The notes: generated by a model from the letters alone, not told the origin. A stretch of 64,000 nt of DNA from UBA6244 sp963676875 (GCA_963676875.1 OY781436.1:744001-808000); one strand, 5' to 3'; counted from the first letter of the stretch, positions 1 to 6,742 are shown. A program made the numbers and translations.

Positions 1-75
1 CAGAAACTTTCTCAAAACAGCGTTTCCGAAGGAACCGGTACCACCGGTAATTAATAAAGTATTATTTTCTTTCAT
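1..75 (-). CDS. UDP-GlcNAc 4,6-dehydratase, CapE/WbjB type (N-terminal fragment)
   Basis: Only the first 25 codons lie in the window; the gene continues past base 1. The peptide begins MKENNTLLITGGTGSFGNAV, an N-terminal Rossmann glycine motif of the extended SDR family. The words LLITGGTGSFGNAV are typical of CapE/WbjB enzymes, which convert UDP-GlcNAc to a 4-keto-6-deoxy sugar on the way to UDP-FucNAc. An in-frame ATG at 82-84 would add three residues (MSH). It follows wbpB on the same strand by about 85 bp and fits the polysaccharide locus. The family call rests on 25 residues only, so the substrate is inferred. Confidence 0.75.
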   Translation of the reverse strand, partial: MKENNTLLITGGTGSFGNAVLRKFL

Positions 76-159
76 ATGACTCATGTTGCAACTTTCTCTA
101 TTTCAATATTAGCCGACATTCTCACGATAAAAAAACCTATCTGAAAATGAAGGCTTTCA

Positions 160-1125
160 CTAAACCAACCAATGATAATCCCCCGTCCTACCAATAGGTT
201 TTTTATTCCTTATGGAGTGTACAATATAGATACTTGGTCGGGCTTGTTCCAAACCATAGCCGTTTCCCTCGAGAATATTTTGATAACTCAGAGTATGGAG
301 ATCGGTAAAGCCACCGCTAAATTCTATTTCTTCGCCATTTACTGTGATGGAGCGGTAAGTAGTTTTGCCTTCGGCGTTGGCATTGGCATTGGCTTTGGCA
401 ATATCGTTACGGTTAACACTCAGGTACCAGCGCACACGGGCATGCTCGAGTTGGAGGAAGCCGGCGGCACGGTCGGATTCGCTGAGGTGTACCACGTTTT
501 CTTTGGCTGAACCAAATATCCAGGTAAGCATGTCGAAGAAATGAACCCCGATATTGGTGGCTACGCCTCCACTTTTTTCGATGTCGCCTTTCCAACTGCG
601 GTGATACCAGGCTCCGCGGGAGGTGATGTAGGTGAGGTCGATGTCGTAAGTTTGGCTTTGGCTGTTGGCTTTGGCGTTGGCTAGTTCGGCTTCAACTTTT
701 TGTTTTAGGGCGATGATGGCGGGGTGATGGCGGAGTTGGAGGATGGTGTATATTTTGCGGCCGGTTTCTTTTTCGATTTCCTGAAGGGCGTCCACATTCC
801 AGGGGTTGAGGACGATGGGCTTTTCGCAAATGGCATCGGCCTGATTGCGCAGAGCCATGCGAATGTGTGCGTCGTGCATGTAGTTGGGACTGCAAATGCT
901 CACATAGTCGATGTGTCCGTTACCACCACGACGGAGTTTGTCCATGTGACGATCGAATCGTTCCGGTTCCGTAAAAAAAGCGGCATCGGGGTAGTAGCTG
1001 TCCATGATGCCCACCGAATCGAATGGATCGAGGGCAGCCAGGAGGTTATTTCCGGTTTCTTTAATTGCTTTCAGGTGGCGTGGGGCGATGTAGCCGGCGG
1101 CGCCGATGAGGCCGAAGTTTTTCAT
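160..1125 (-). CDS. wbpB: UDP-GlcNAc-uronate 3-dehydrogenase (Gfo/Idh/MocA family, WlbA/WbpB)
   Basis: This NAD-dependent oxidoreductase should oxidise C3 of UDP-2-acetamido-2-deoxy-glucuronate, the second step towards UDP-2,3-diacetamido-2,3-dideoxy-hexuronic acids. The N-terminal Rossmann motif GLIGAAGYIAPRH, the catalytic EKP (E101-K102-P103), LQLRHH, YITSRGAWYHRSWKG and YRSITVNGEEIEFS are close to Bordetella WlbA and Pseudomonas WbpB as I recall them. At 321 residues it is near the family length. Two surface loops carry unusual Ala/Asn-rich stretches (AKANANANAEG and ELANAKANSQSQ) encoded by hexamer-like TTGGCN repeats. The aminotransferase (WbpE type) that should follow is not in the window. 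It lies downstream of wbpA and wbpD on the same strand. Confidence 0.9.
   Translation of the reverse strand: MKNFGLIGAAGYIAPRHLKAIKETGNNLLAALDPFDSVGIMDSYYPDAAFFTEPERFDRHMDKLRRGGNGHIDYVSICSPNYMHDAHIRMALRNQADAICEKPIVLNPWNVDALQEIEKETGRKIYTILQLRHHPAIIALKQKVEAELANAKANSQSQTYDIDLTYITSRGAWYHRSWKGDIEKSGGVATNIGVHFFDMLTWIFGSAKENVVHLSESDRAAGFLQLEHARVRWYLSVNRNDIAKANANANAEGKTTYRSITVNGEEIEFSGGFTDLHTLSYQNILEGNGYGLEQARPSIYIVHSIRNKKPIGRTGDYHWLV
371..400. repeat. TTGGCN hexamer run inside wbpB
   Basis: A short tandem run of TTGGCN hexamers reads on the plus strand and encodes the Ala/Asn-rich loop AKANANANA of the wbpB product. A similar run occurs at 650-690 in the same gene. Confidence 0.7.
650..690. repeat. 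second TTGGCN-type run inside wbpB
   Basis: Imperfect TTGGCN/TTTGGC units encode the second Ala/Asn-rich loop (ELANAKANSQSQ) of the wbpB product. As in the first run, the reading frame is preserved. Confidence 0.65.
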
Positions 1126-1185
1126 GTTTGATGTTTAGTGTTTAGTGTTTAGTTGTTTGGTGTTCAGATGTTCAGGTGTTTGAGA
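1126..1185. repeat. GTTTAGT-type repeat, wbpB-side flank of the four-helix-bundle gene
   Basis: The tract has a 7-base rhythm (TTTAGTG TTTAGTG TTTAGTT followed by degenerate units). The other side of the small gene, at about 1619-1652, carries the reverse complement (AACACTAAACAATTAAACAC), so the gene sits between imperfect inverted repeats. Confidence 0.65.
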
Positions 1186-1193
1186 ATAAACAA

Positions 1194-1586
1194 TTAAACC
1201 TGCTTGTACTTTGATCCTTTGTGTTCACTGTTTTTGAGATATTTGATAAGTCCTTGTGTTTTGTTTCTGATACTAGATGTGCGTAACAAAATATCGTCCA
1301 ATTCTTCTTGGTTAATAAAGTCAGCATCGAATGCGCGGTAAGCTTGTGATCGGCATTCCCCATTTGAGGCCTTGGCAATGTATAGAAATTGGATAAATTC
1401 TTTATGTCCATCTCGTTCAAAACCTTCGGCAATGTTATCCATTATTGAACCGGATGAAGAAGTTATTTGAGCCACAAAACGATAATCTTTAGAGAATTTT
1501 TCATTCCGGGTCAAATATCTAATGACTTTTGCTAATTCTCTTGATTCTTTCCAAATATCCAAATCTTCAAACGAGGAAAAAGTCAT
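1194..1586 (-). CDS. four-helix-bundle protein (23S rRNA intervening-sequence/Avd-like family)
   Basis: The 130-residue product matches the pattern of the four-helix-bundle family first known from proteins encoded in 23S rRNA intervening sequences and related to Avd of diversity-generating retroelements. The opening FEDLDIWKESRELAKVIR, the middle SSGSIMDNIAEGFER and FIQFLYIAKASNGECRSQAYRA are hallmarks. Its molecular role is unknown; family members form pentamers and are thought to bind nucleic acid. It interrupts the wbpD-wbpB order in the sugar operon and is flanked by inverted GTTTAGT-type repeats, which suggests it arrived as a small cassette. No reverse transcriptase or variable repeat is nearby, so a diversity-generating element is not supported. 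Confidence 0.88.
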   Translation of the reverse strand: MTFSSFEDLDIWKESRELAKVIRYLTRNEKFSKDYRFVAQITSSSGSIMDNIAEGFERDGHKEFIQFLYIAKASNGECRSQAYRAFDADFINQEELDDILLRTSSIRNKTQGLIKYLKNSEHKGSKYKQV

Positions 1587-1618
1587 GTGTTGTTTGAATT
1601 TCTGCTATTCTAGGTATA

Positions 1619-1652
1619 TAACACTAAACAATTAAACACTAAACAATTTAAT
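1619..1652. repeat. inverted copy of the GTTTAGT-type repeat, upstream flank of the four-helix-bundle gene
   Basis: AACACTAAACAATTAAACAC and a following partial unit are the inverse of the tract at 1126-1185. Together the two tracts bracket the 130-codon gene. Confidence 0.6.
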
Positions 1653-1662
1653 AATTCAAGCT

Positions 1663-2241
1663 TTAACTTATTTTACTTACTACTCCCTCCTCTAACACAT
1701 ATTCCTCTCCGCTTTCCGGGTATTTTGCTTTGCCGTCCTCAAAGTTTAACCTTTGTCCGAACTCACTCATCCAGCCGATTTGTCTGGCAGGGTTACCCAC
1801 GACGAGTGCGTAGTCGGGTACTTCTTTGGTGACGACGGCTCCGGCGCCTATGAAGGCAAAGCGTCCGATGGGATGGCCGCAAACAATAGTAGCATTGGCT
1901 CCGATAGAAGCGCCTTTCTTTACAAGAGTCTGAGCATACTCGCTCTTGCGGTTGACAGCTGAACGTGGGTTAATGACATTGGTGAAAACCATCGAAGGTC
2001 CCAAAAAGACATCGTCCTCACAAATGACACCGGTATAGATGCTGACGTTGTTCTGTATTTTGACGTTCTTTCCCAACACAACTTGCGGGCTTACAACGAC
2101 ATTCTGTCCGATGTTGCAGTTTTCACCAATAATGCAGTTGGACATGATATGGCTGAAGTGCCAGATTTTGGTTCCGGCGCCTATTTGGCAGTTTTCGTCG
2201 ATTACAGAAGTAGGATGAGCGTAATATTCTACATTATTCAT
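1663..2241 (-). CDS. wbpD: UDP-2-acetamido-3-amino-2,3-dideoxy-glucuronate N-acetyltransferase
   Basis: This cytoplasmic, trimeric left-handed beta-helix enzyme should use acetyl-CoA to acetylate the 3-amino group and give UDP-2,3-diacetamido-2,3-dideoxy-glucuronate. Hexapeptide repeats run through the first 150 residues. The stretches KIWHFSHIM, NVSIYTGVICEDDVFLGPSM, FTNVINPRSAVNRK, TLVKKGASIGANATIVCG and NPARQIGWMSEFG match WbpD/WlbB. At 192 residues it is of normal family length. It starts 15 bp after the end of wbpA, so the two are co-transcribed. Its product feeds an epimerase (WbpI type) when mannuronate is the final sugar; no epimerase is visible here. Confidence 0.92.
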   Translation of the reverse strand: MNNVEYYAHPTSVIDENCQIGAGTKIWHFSHIMSNCIIGENCNIGQNVVVSPQVVLGKNVKIQNNVSIYTGVICEDDVFLGPSMVFTNVINPRSAVNRKSEYAQTLVKKGASIGANATIVCGHPIGRFAFIGAGAVVTKEVPDYALVVGNPARQIGWMSEFGQRLNFEDGKAKYPESGEEYVLEEGVVSKIS

Positions 2242-2256
2242 TAGTATATACTTTAA

Positions 2257-3570
2257 TTAAAGTTTATATACATTGTCACTCTTGTCCTTCACCATATTCC
2301 TCAAATCCACAATCAGTTTCGCGTGTTTTTGGATAAAGTCCAAATCAAAGGATTTATGATTGGTGGTCAACACCACACAATCGGCCTCGGCCAATAAAGT
2401 TTCATTTAATTCAGCCGATTGAAATATTCTACCTTCATTGGTTCTCACTTTAGGAATATAAGGATCGTTGTAATGTACCGAACCACCTTTGTGTGAGGTG
2501 ATATCCATGATTTCCAAGGCGGGCGATTCTCTTTCATCGTTGATATCCGGCTTATAGGCCACACCAAGAAAGAGGATACTACTTCCATTAACTGACTTTT
2601 TATGTTTATTAAGCGCCGTGGCAATCTTGATATACATGTACTGCGGCATCCGCATATTGATGTGTCCGGCAGCATGGATCATACTGAGCTCAAAGTCGTA
2701 TTTTTTGGCTATATGCTCCAGGTAGAAGGGGTCGAGGGGAATGCAGTGGCCGCCGATGCCGGGTCCAGGATAAAAGGCCTGAAAGCCAAAAGGCTTGGTC
2801 TTGGCCGCTTCGATAACCTCCCAGATATTAATATCCATTTTACCTGCCAACAGAGCTAATTCGTTGATAAGGCTGATGTTAATTAGACGGTAGGTGTTCT
2901 CGAGGATTTTTACCATCTCGGACACACGGGGTGAGCTTACCCTATGAATACTGTCGATGGCTTTGAGATAAAGTGCTTCACCTATTTCAACTCCATCGTT
3001 GCTCATGGCACCGAGTACTTTGGGGGTGTTTCGAGTGTGGAATTGCTTGTTACCGGGATCTACTCTTTCGGGTGAATAAGCCAACCAGAAATCAACCCCT
3101 TGTTTAAGCCCACTTTCTCTTTCAATGATAGGAAGCATGAAGTCTTCCGTAGTAGTGGGATAAGTGGTGGATTCAAGACTTACAAAAGTTCCTGCTTTCA
3201 TATTCTGCCCAATATCCAAACAAGCCGATTCGATGTAAGACATATCCGGTTTACGAAACTTGTCTAACGGTGTGGGAACTGCGATGATAAGGGCGTCACA
3301 TTCTTTCATACGTGTCACATCAATCGTAGCTTCGAGTTTGAGCTTGTCAACAACCACTTCACGCAAAACAGCGTCACGAATGTCGCCAATGTAGTTGGTG
3401 CCTTGGTTGATAAGGTCAGCTTTTTCCTTGCTTTTTTCGAAGCCGATGACTTTGATGCCTGCTTCGGCAAAGTTGACTGCAAGGGGAAGGCCTACATAAC
3501 CGAGGCCGATAATTCCGATAACTTCAGAATTGGATTTAATCTTCTCGAGAATGGTTTCTTTGTGGGTCAT
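2257..3570 (-). CDS. wbpA: UDP-N-acetyl-D-glucosamine 6-dehydrogenase
   Basis: This nucleotide-sugar dehydrogenase of the UDP-Glc/GDP-Man family oxidises C6 of UDP-GlcNAc twice to give the uronate, using NAD+. The N-terminal NAD-binding motif is IGIIGLGYVGLPLAVNFAEA (residues 18-37). The catalytic cysteine is C276 in GPGIGGHCIPLDPFY. The C-terminal UDP-binding domain contains LGVAYKPDINDERESPA. The 437-residue length and SLESTTYPTTT point to the WbpA/WbpO group rather than UDP-glucose dehydrogenase. It is the first sugar gene after the toxin-antitoxin-like island and starts the wbpA-wbpD-wbpB series. Confidence 0.93.
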   Translation of the reverse strand: MTHKETILEKIKSNSEVIGIIGLGYVGLPLAVNFAEAGIKVIGFEKSKEKADLINQGTNYIGDIRDAVLREVVVDKLKLEATIDVTRMKECDALIIAVPTPLDKFRKPDMSYIESACLDIGQNMKAGTFVSLESTTYPTTTEDFMLPIIERESGLKQGVDFWLAYSPERVDPGNKQFHTRNTPKVLGAMSNDGVEIGEALYLKAIDSIHRVSSPRVSEMVKILENTYRLINISLINELALLAGKMDINIWEVIEAAKTKPFGFQAFYPGPGIGGHCIPLDPFYLEHIAKKYDFELSMIHAAGHINMRMPQYMYIKIATALNKHKKSVNGSSILFLGVAYKPDINDERESPALEIMDITSHKGGSVHYNDPYIPKVRTNEGRIFQSAELNETLLAEADCVVLTTNHKSFDLDFIQKHAKLIVDLRNMVKDKSDNVYKL

Positions 3571-3742
3571 GGGAGATTACTTATTAAAAAATAATGTTTA
3601 TTCATTGTATTGGCCTTTGTGGTACTCTGGCTCCAATATGTCTATTTTTTGTAAAAGGGGGGTCAGCTATTTAAATGGGGCAATTAGATGATAGGTATTT
3701 GTCATCGAATTGAACGAATTTAGCACCATCAGCCCAAATTCC
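3571..3742. other. intergenic spacer with one repeat copy
   Basis: The 172-bp gap between wbpA and the AbiEii pseudogene has no ORF. It carries one partial copy of the TCATCGAATTGAACGAATT repeat at 3699-3720, the downstream boundary of the toxin-antitoxin-like island. Confidence 0.6.
3699..3720. repeat. CGAATTGAN palindromic repeat family, copy A
   Basis: The copy contains TCATCGAATTGAACGAATT, identical to copies C (4746-4795) and F (5886-5917), and is preceded by a related CAATTAGATGA leader. It lies just downstream of the AbiEii-like gene. Confidence 0.75.
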
Positions 3743-4367
3743 TTATGAGAGACTTTGGTTATAGGTGGCTACGGCTTCGAGCAGGTGTGTTTTGACTTGA
3801 AACCAGGTCACCTCTTTGATCATTTCGATGCTCAAATCTAGTTCTGCATCTTCGAAATAGGTCAGGCTTTTAAGCACCAGGTATTCGGATCCATCATGAT
3901 ATTTTGTGGTATAAAAGCGCAACATTTCTTGAAGGGTGTAGGTTTGCAACAGAAAATACAGGTCAATAAAATCTTTTTTACTTCCTCTGCCTGCAATTGC
4001 AGCTAGCTTCATGGCGGCGATATCCTCCATCGCTGCCAGCCTGATTTTATCCTCCAATAAGGGTTCGCGCAGCCACGGAAAGGAATAATTCACAAAATCT
4101 ACTTTGATATCATTAATGGTAAATATGTTGATGTTTTTGGAACGTTTAAGTGTGGTTACCCGACTAAATTGTGAAAACAAATTTGATGTGTATATCTGCT
4201 CAAAGTCGATGTCACCAAAAAAAAACAAGGTCGATGGACTTACGATGACCTAACTGTAATGCCAATGCGGTACCTCCTGCTAACCTCATGGTTGCCAGAT
4301 CGTCTTCCAGCATGAGGGTGTTTAGAAGTTCCAGTGTTGGGGTATCGATTGCTGATAGTTGTAGCAT
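3743..4367 (-). pseudogene. AbiEii/AbiGii-type nucleotidyltransferase toxin, frameshifted at a T9 tract
   Basis: Read on the minus strand from the ATG at 4365-4367, the product begins MLQLSAIDTPTLELLNTLML and includes LRLAGGT-like MRLAGGTALALQLGHRKSID, a typical AbiEii nucleotidyltransferase start. The frame then hits a run of nine T (plus-strand A at 4217-4225) and stops. In the next frame the family sequence resumes at once: FFGDIDFEQIY, then MEDIAAMKLAAIAGRGSKKD and FIDLYFLL. Removing one T would give a continuous product of 207 residues, the usual length. The gene overlaps the end of the DUF6922 gene by 46 bp, as in AbiEi/AbiEii-like pairs. It could be a dead gene, a phase-variable gene, or one rescued by slippage on the T run. 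A sequencing error is also possible. Confidence 0.8.
4217..4225 (-). other. T9 slippage-prone tract (frameshift site)
   Basis: Nine consecutive A on the plus strand form a T9 run in the coding strand of the AbiEii-like gene. Eight T would restore the frame between the two parts of the family sequence. Confidence 0.85.
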
Positions 4368-4651
4368 CTAAAATCTTGTATGGGGGTCTGCGAGAGCAAT
4401 GCAATAAATGACAGCGCCTTTTTATCGAGTTCTCTGTATGTTATTGACTCCCTGCCAATTTGCTCTATACCGTAATATTGTTGAATCAGCTTCCAATCGT
4501 TCATCAACCCATATTCAAGCACTTGTTTAATGATGTAGGAACGATGAATATCCAAATCGAGTGTTGAGCGATCCACATCCCAAAAAAGATGTTTTGAGAA
4601 TTGGTGTATTTGGGGTGGGATTGGCATTTTGGTTTCGGAATTTTTTGTCAT
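4322..4651 (-). CDS. DUF6922-like protein, probable antitoxin partner of AbiEii
   Basis: The 109-residue protein carries FSKHLFWDVDRSTLDLDIHR, IIKQVLEYG and DWKLIQQYYG, which I recognise as a small Bacteroidota family (DUF6922 as I recall the number) found next to AbiEii nucleotidyltransferases. It probably acts as the cognate antitoxin or regulator; that role is inferred from gene order. The next gene starts inside its last 46 bp. The ATG used here (MTKNSETKMPIPPQ) lies within a copy of the palindromic repeat, so the repeat may have supplied the start. A later in-frame ATG at 4627 (MPIPPQIHQF) would be a repeat-free alternative. Confidence 0.72.
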   Translation of the reverse strand: MTKNSETKMPIPPQIHQFSKHLFWDVDRSTLDLDIHRSYIIKQVLEYGLMNDWKLIQQYYGIEQIGRESITYRELDKKALSFIALLSQTPIQDFRCYNYQQSIPQHWNF

Positions 4652-4727
4652 CGAATTGATCGAATTAATCGAATTGGGGGCATCTTTTTTTTCGTGTAAT
4701 TCGTGTAATTCGATGATGGTTTTTTGA
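4641..4727. repeat. CGAATTGAN palindromic repeat family, copy B (full length)
   Basis: The left arm has three 9-bp units (CGAATTGAT, CGAATTAAT, CGAATTGGG). The right arm has GTAATTCGT units ending in AATTCGATGATGG. The right arm is the approximate reverse complement of the left, so the element can fold into a long hairpin. It separates the DUF6922/AbiEii pair from the HEPN gene. Confidence 0.8.
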
Positions 4728-4745
4728 TCAGCTAATTGGATGAGG

Positions 4746-4795
4746 TTTTGTCATCGAATTGAACGAATTGGGGAGCATCTTTTTCGTGTAATTAG
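4746..4795. repeat. CGAATTGAN palindromic repeat family, copy C
   Basis: The copy reads TTTTGTCATCGAATTGAACG followed by AATTGGGGAGCATC and CGTGTAATT; the right arm is shortened. It lies just downstream of the HEPN gene. Confidence 0.78.
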
Positions 4796-4843
4796 ATGCA
4801 CGCATTCGGTATCAGGTTCATGGAGTCTTGAATTCGTTTTCGA

Positions 4844-5329
4844 TCAATGATGGATTTCAAATCGCTTTTCGGCAAACCTTTTTGTGGTATGCCAAATATC
4901 CGACAGGGTAATTAGTTGTTCACTTAAATGGTTCAACCCTTCTATTAATTGCTGCATTTGAAACGGGTACTCGTGGGTTACAATATTTCGTATTTCTCTT
5001 AACATCAGCCATTGATTGACGTGGTCGATCAACCCTAATTTTTCAATTTTCGATAAAATGTCAATAAACGGCAGGTTCTCGATGTCTTCATAAAGTCCTT
5101 CGAGGATAATGGGGAATAATTTGTTTCCTATGGTATCCTGTAGTTTTGAAAACCTGTAAATCAGCTGGTCGGTATAGCTTATTTGCTCTTCGGTAAGCTT
5201 TTGATAAGTATCGGCGTTGAGAGGAAAGCAATTTCCCAAGCTGTTTTTGGCGAATTCCATCCTATGGTGGTGCAATTCACAAACAGCAATTTGCTGACTG
5301 ATTCTATCTGTAAAATCGGCTCCTAACAT
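4844..5329 (-). CDS. HEPN-domain toxin (HepT-like RNase)
   Basis: This 161-residue all-helical protein has the HEPN active motif R114-N-I-V-T-H119-E-Y121, which fits the RX4HXY signature of HepT toxins. In the characterised HepT/MntA system the toxin is an RNase and the antitoxin MntA silences it by adding AMP to the motif tyrosine. The start overlaps the end of the MNT gene by 7 bp (ATGTTAG), the standard translational coupling of these pairs. The product should be cytoplasmic. Whether it defends against phage or stabilises the locus cannot be told from sequence. Confidence 0.83.
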   Translation of the reverse strand: MLGADFTDRISQQIAVCELHHHRMEFAKNSLGNCFPLNADTYQKLTEEQISYTDQLIYRFSKLQDTIGNKLFPIILEGLYEDIENLPFIDILSKIEKLGLIDHVNQWLMLREIRNIVTHEYPFQMQQLIEGLNHLSEQLITLSDIWHTTKRFAEKRFEIHH

Positions 5330-5625
5330 AATTCAATCCGATGTTTTTTAATGCTTTCCAAGAAATTGTTTGTCTCTGTATCCTTACTGTCAAAAACAAC
5401 ATCTATTTTCCGGTCTCCCAACTTAAGTTTTAAGTCTATAAGAAAAAGCATTTTGTTTTTGAGAGTTAACAGCGACTTCGATGGTGATTTTATCAGTATG
5501 TCGATATCCCCTCCTTTTTTCATGTCATCAACCCGTGAACCAAAAAGGTATGCTTTTGCCGCACGACCAAAGTGTGCTTTAGCTGCATGTGAAATGATTT
5601 GTATTTGATTTTCGGACAAACGCAT
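5323..5625 (-). CDS. MNT-domain nucleotidyltransferase antitoxin (MntA-like)
   Basis: The 100-residue minimal nucleotidyltransferase carries G29-S30, D40 and D42 in GSRVDDMKKGGDIDIL, and a third acidic residue D75 in KIDVVFD, the complete metal-binding set. By analogy with MntA it should adenylylate the tyrosine of the neighbouring HEPN toxin. I place the start at the ATG at 5623-5625 (MRLSENQIQI), where family similarity begins. The open frame runs on to 5964, but that extension only translates repeats (NSSNSSNS, ELHELHE, PPQPLPQGEG) and is probably not coding. Confidence 0.85.
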   Translation of the reverse strand: MRLSENQIQIISHAAKAHFGRAAKAYLFGSRVDDMKKGGDIDILIKSPSKSLLTLKNKMLFLIDLKLKLGDRKIDVVFDSKDTETNNFLESIKKHRIELC

Positions 5626-5710
5626 GGTTAAAAGTGCCAATAGTCGAGGTATACGGGGTGAAGTTAGGGTATGAAAGACCTGTTCGCCGTGATGAGAATT
5701 TACTCTATTT

Positions 5711-5830
5711 CTTGTCATCGAATTGGACGAATTGGGCAGCATCGCTTTTTCGTGTAATTCGTGTAATTCGGTGATGGTTTTTTTTGTCATCGAATTGATC
5801 GAATTGGACGAATTGGACGAATTGGGGGGC
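5711..5830. repeat. CGAATTGAN palindromic repeat family, copies D and E in tandem
   Basis: Copy D (5711-5780) has both arms, TCATCGAATTGGACGAATT and GTAATTCGTGTAATTCGGTG. Copy E (5781-5830) follows at once with four 9-bp CGAATTGGA-type units. The cluster marks the upstream edge of the MNT/HEPN module. Confidence 0.8.
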
Positions 5831-5850
5831 AACTTATTTTCCCTTTGCCT

Positions 5851-5880
5851 TAGCCCCTCTCCTTGGGGGAGGGGTTGGGG
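5851..5880. repeat. GC-rich hairpin repeat (CCTCCCC/GGGGAGG type)
   Basis: CCCCTCTCCTTGGGGGAGGGG can fold into a hairpin. It resembles the CTCCTCCCCCAAGGAGAGG part of the 244-bp array at 39.6-41.4 kb, so the two loci share a dispersed motif. Confidence 0.6.
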
Positions 5881-5885
5881 TGGGG

Positions 5886-5917
5886 TTTTGTCATCGAATT
5901 GAACGAATTGGGGAGCA
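5886..5917. repeat. CGAATTGAN palindromic repeat family, copy F
   Basis: TTTTGTCATCGAATTGAACG and AATTGGGGAGCA match the left arm of copy C; no right arm is present. Confidence 0.75.
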
Positions 5918-6205
5918 GGGTCTGGTGTTCTATTCACTAGCATCTTGCTGTGGTGATCCCTCAATGTAAATCGGTAATAGTAGAATCTGCTGCCGACGGG
6001 TTCTCACCATTATTTATCATGACATTTACAGGATACCATTTCATTGAACCTCGTCCCGTATCCCTTCGTCACTCCCTCCCCTACACAGCTTCGCCTTCTA
6101 AGTCCCATTACACCGCTGTAAAGAACTGTTTTTGTGGTGTTTATGTCATTCGCGCCGAGGGGTGCTTTTTGGGGTATTTTCACCCTTTTTCACCTTATCG
6201 GCCTG

Positions 6206-6742
6206 TTATTCTTGTTTCCAGATCAGGAGTTTTGGTTCGTTGGGATGTTGTTCAACAAACCGGGCAAACTCACTGATGGAGTATATTAAAAATCGTATTT
6301 TCCGTTTCAACATTGATTCTGCCTTGGAGGTAAGCTCCATGAGGTAGTTGACGTCGATGTGCTCTCCCACGATCCACAAATCGAGGATATCGCTTTCTTT
6401 ACCTTTAGCCAAATCACCAACCAGATAAACTTCGCTCAGGTTACCCATGTGGTCGAGGACTTTTTCTATGAGTCGGTCGATGCCCACATATTTCAACAAC
6501 AAACTGTTGATGTCCTTGAAGAGCGGGTGTCGCGTGTTGGCCTTAAAAACTTTCCTGTTGCTTTCGGATGCTGAACTCAGCAGTCCGGCTGCTTCAAACC
6601 TGTTTAGCTCTTGCCTGATGGCGTTGGAACTTTCACCAAACTCAGTTTCCAGACCACGCAAATAACCTGTGCTGGAGGAGTTCAGAAAGAACTTCAGCAT
6701 AAGCTTTATTCGTGTTTTGGAGGTAATGAGGGCTTCGAGCAT
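6206..6742 (-). CDS. winged-helix regulator with degenerate nucleotidyltransferase-like domain
   Basis: The 178-residue protein starts MLEALITSKTRIKLMLKFFL and has an N-terminal winged helix (about 1-75; LETEFGESSNAIRQELNRFE is the recognition helix region). Its C-terminal half resembles an MNT fold (YLVGDLAKGKESDILDLWIV), but GS has become GD and DxD has become DILD, so catalysis is unlikely. Proteins of this type sit at the head of exopolysaccharide loci in Bacteroidota and are taken to regulate them. It is the first gene of the minus-strand locus, and its promoter carries an inverted repeat, which suggests self-control. A TTG at 6760 is a less likely upstream start. Confidence 0.78.
   Translation of the reverse strand: MLEALITSKTRIKLMLKFFLNSSSTGYLRGLETEFGESSNAIRQELNRFEAAGLLSSASESNRKVFKANTRHPLFKDINSLLLKYVGIDRLIEKVLDHMGNLSEVYLVGDLAKGKESDILDLWIVGEHIDVNYLMELTSKAESMLKRKIRFLIYSISEFARFVEQHPNEPKLLIWKQE

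Larger units (their letters stand above)
5626..6205. other. intergenic repeat cluster upstream of MNT/HEPN
   Basis: The 580-bp gap has repeat copies D/E and F, plus a CCTCCCC/GGGGAGG hairpin at about 5851-5880 of the type that translates as PPQPLPQGEG. The part from 5918 to 6205 shows no gene or motif that I can support. Confidence 0.6.

Noticed and set aside
1194..1586. Diversity-generating retroelement around the Avd-like four-helix-bundle gene
   Set aside because: No reverse transcriptase, template repeat or variable repeat is present nearby.
5626..5964. N-terminal extension of the MNT antitoxin
   Set aside because: The extension translates known repeats (PPQPLPQGEG, NSSNSSNS, ELHELHE); the domain starts at the ATG at 5625.
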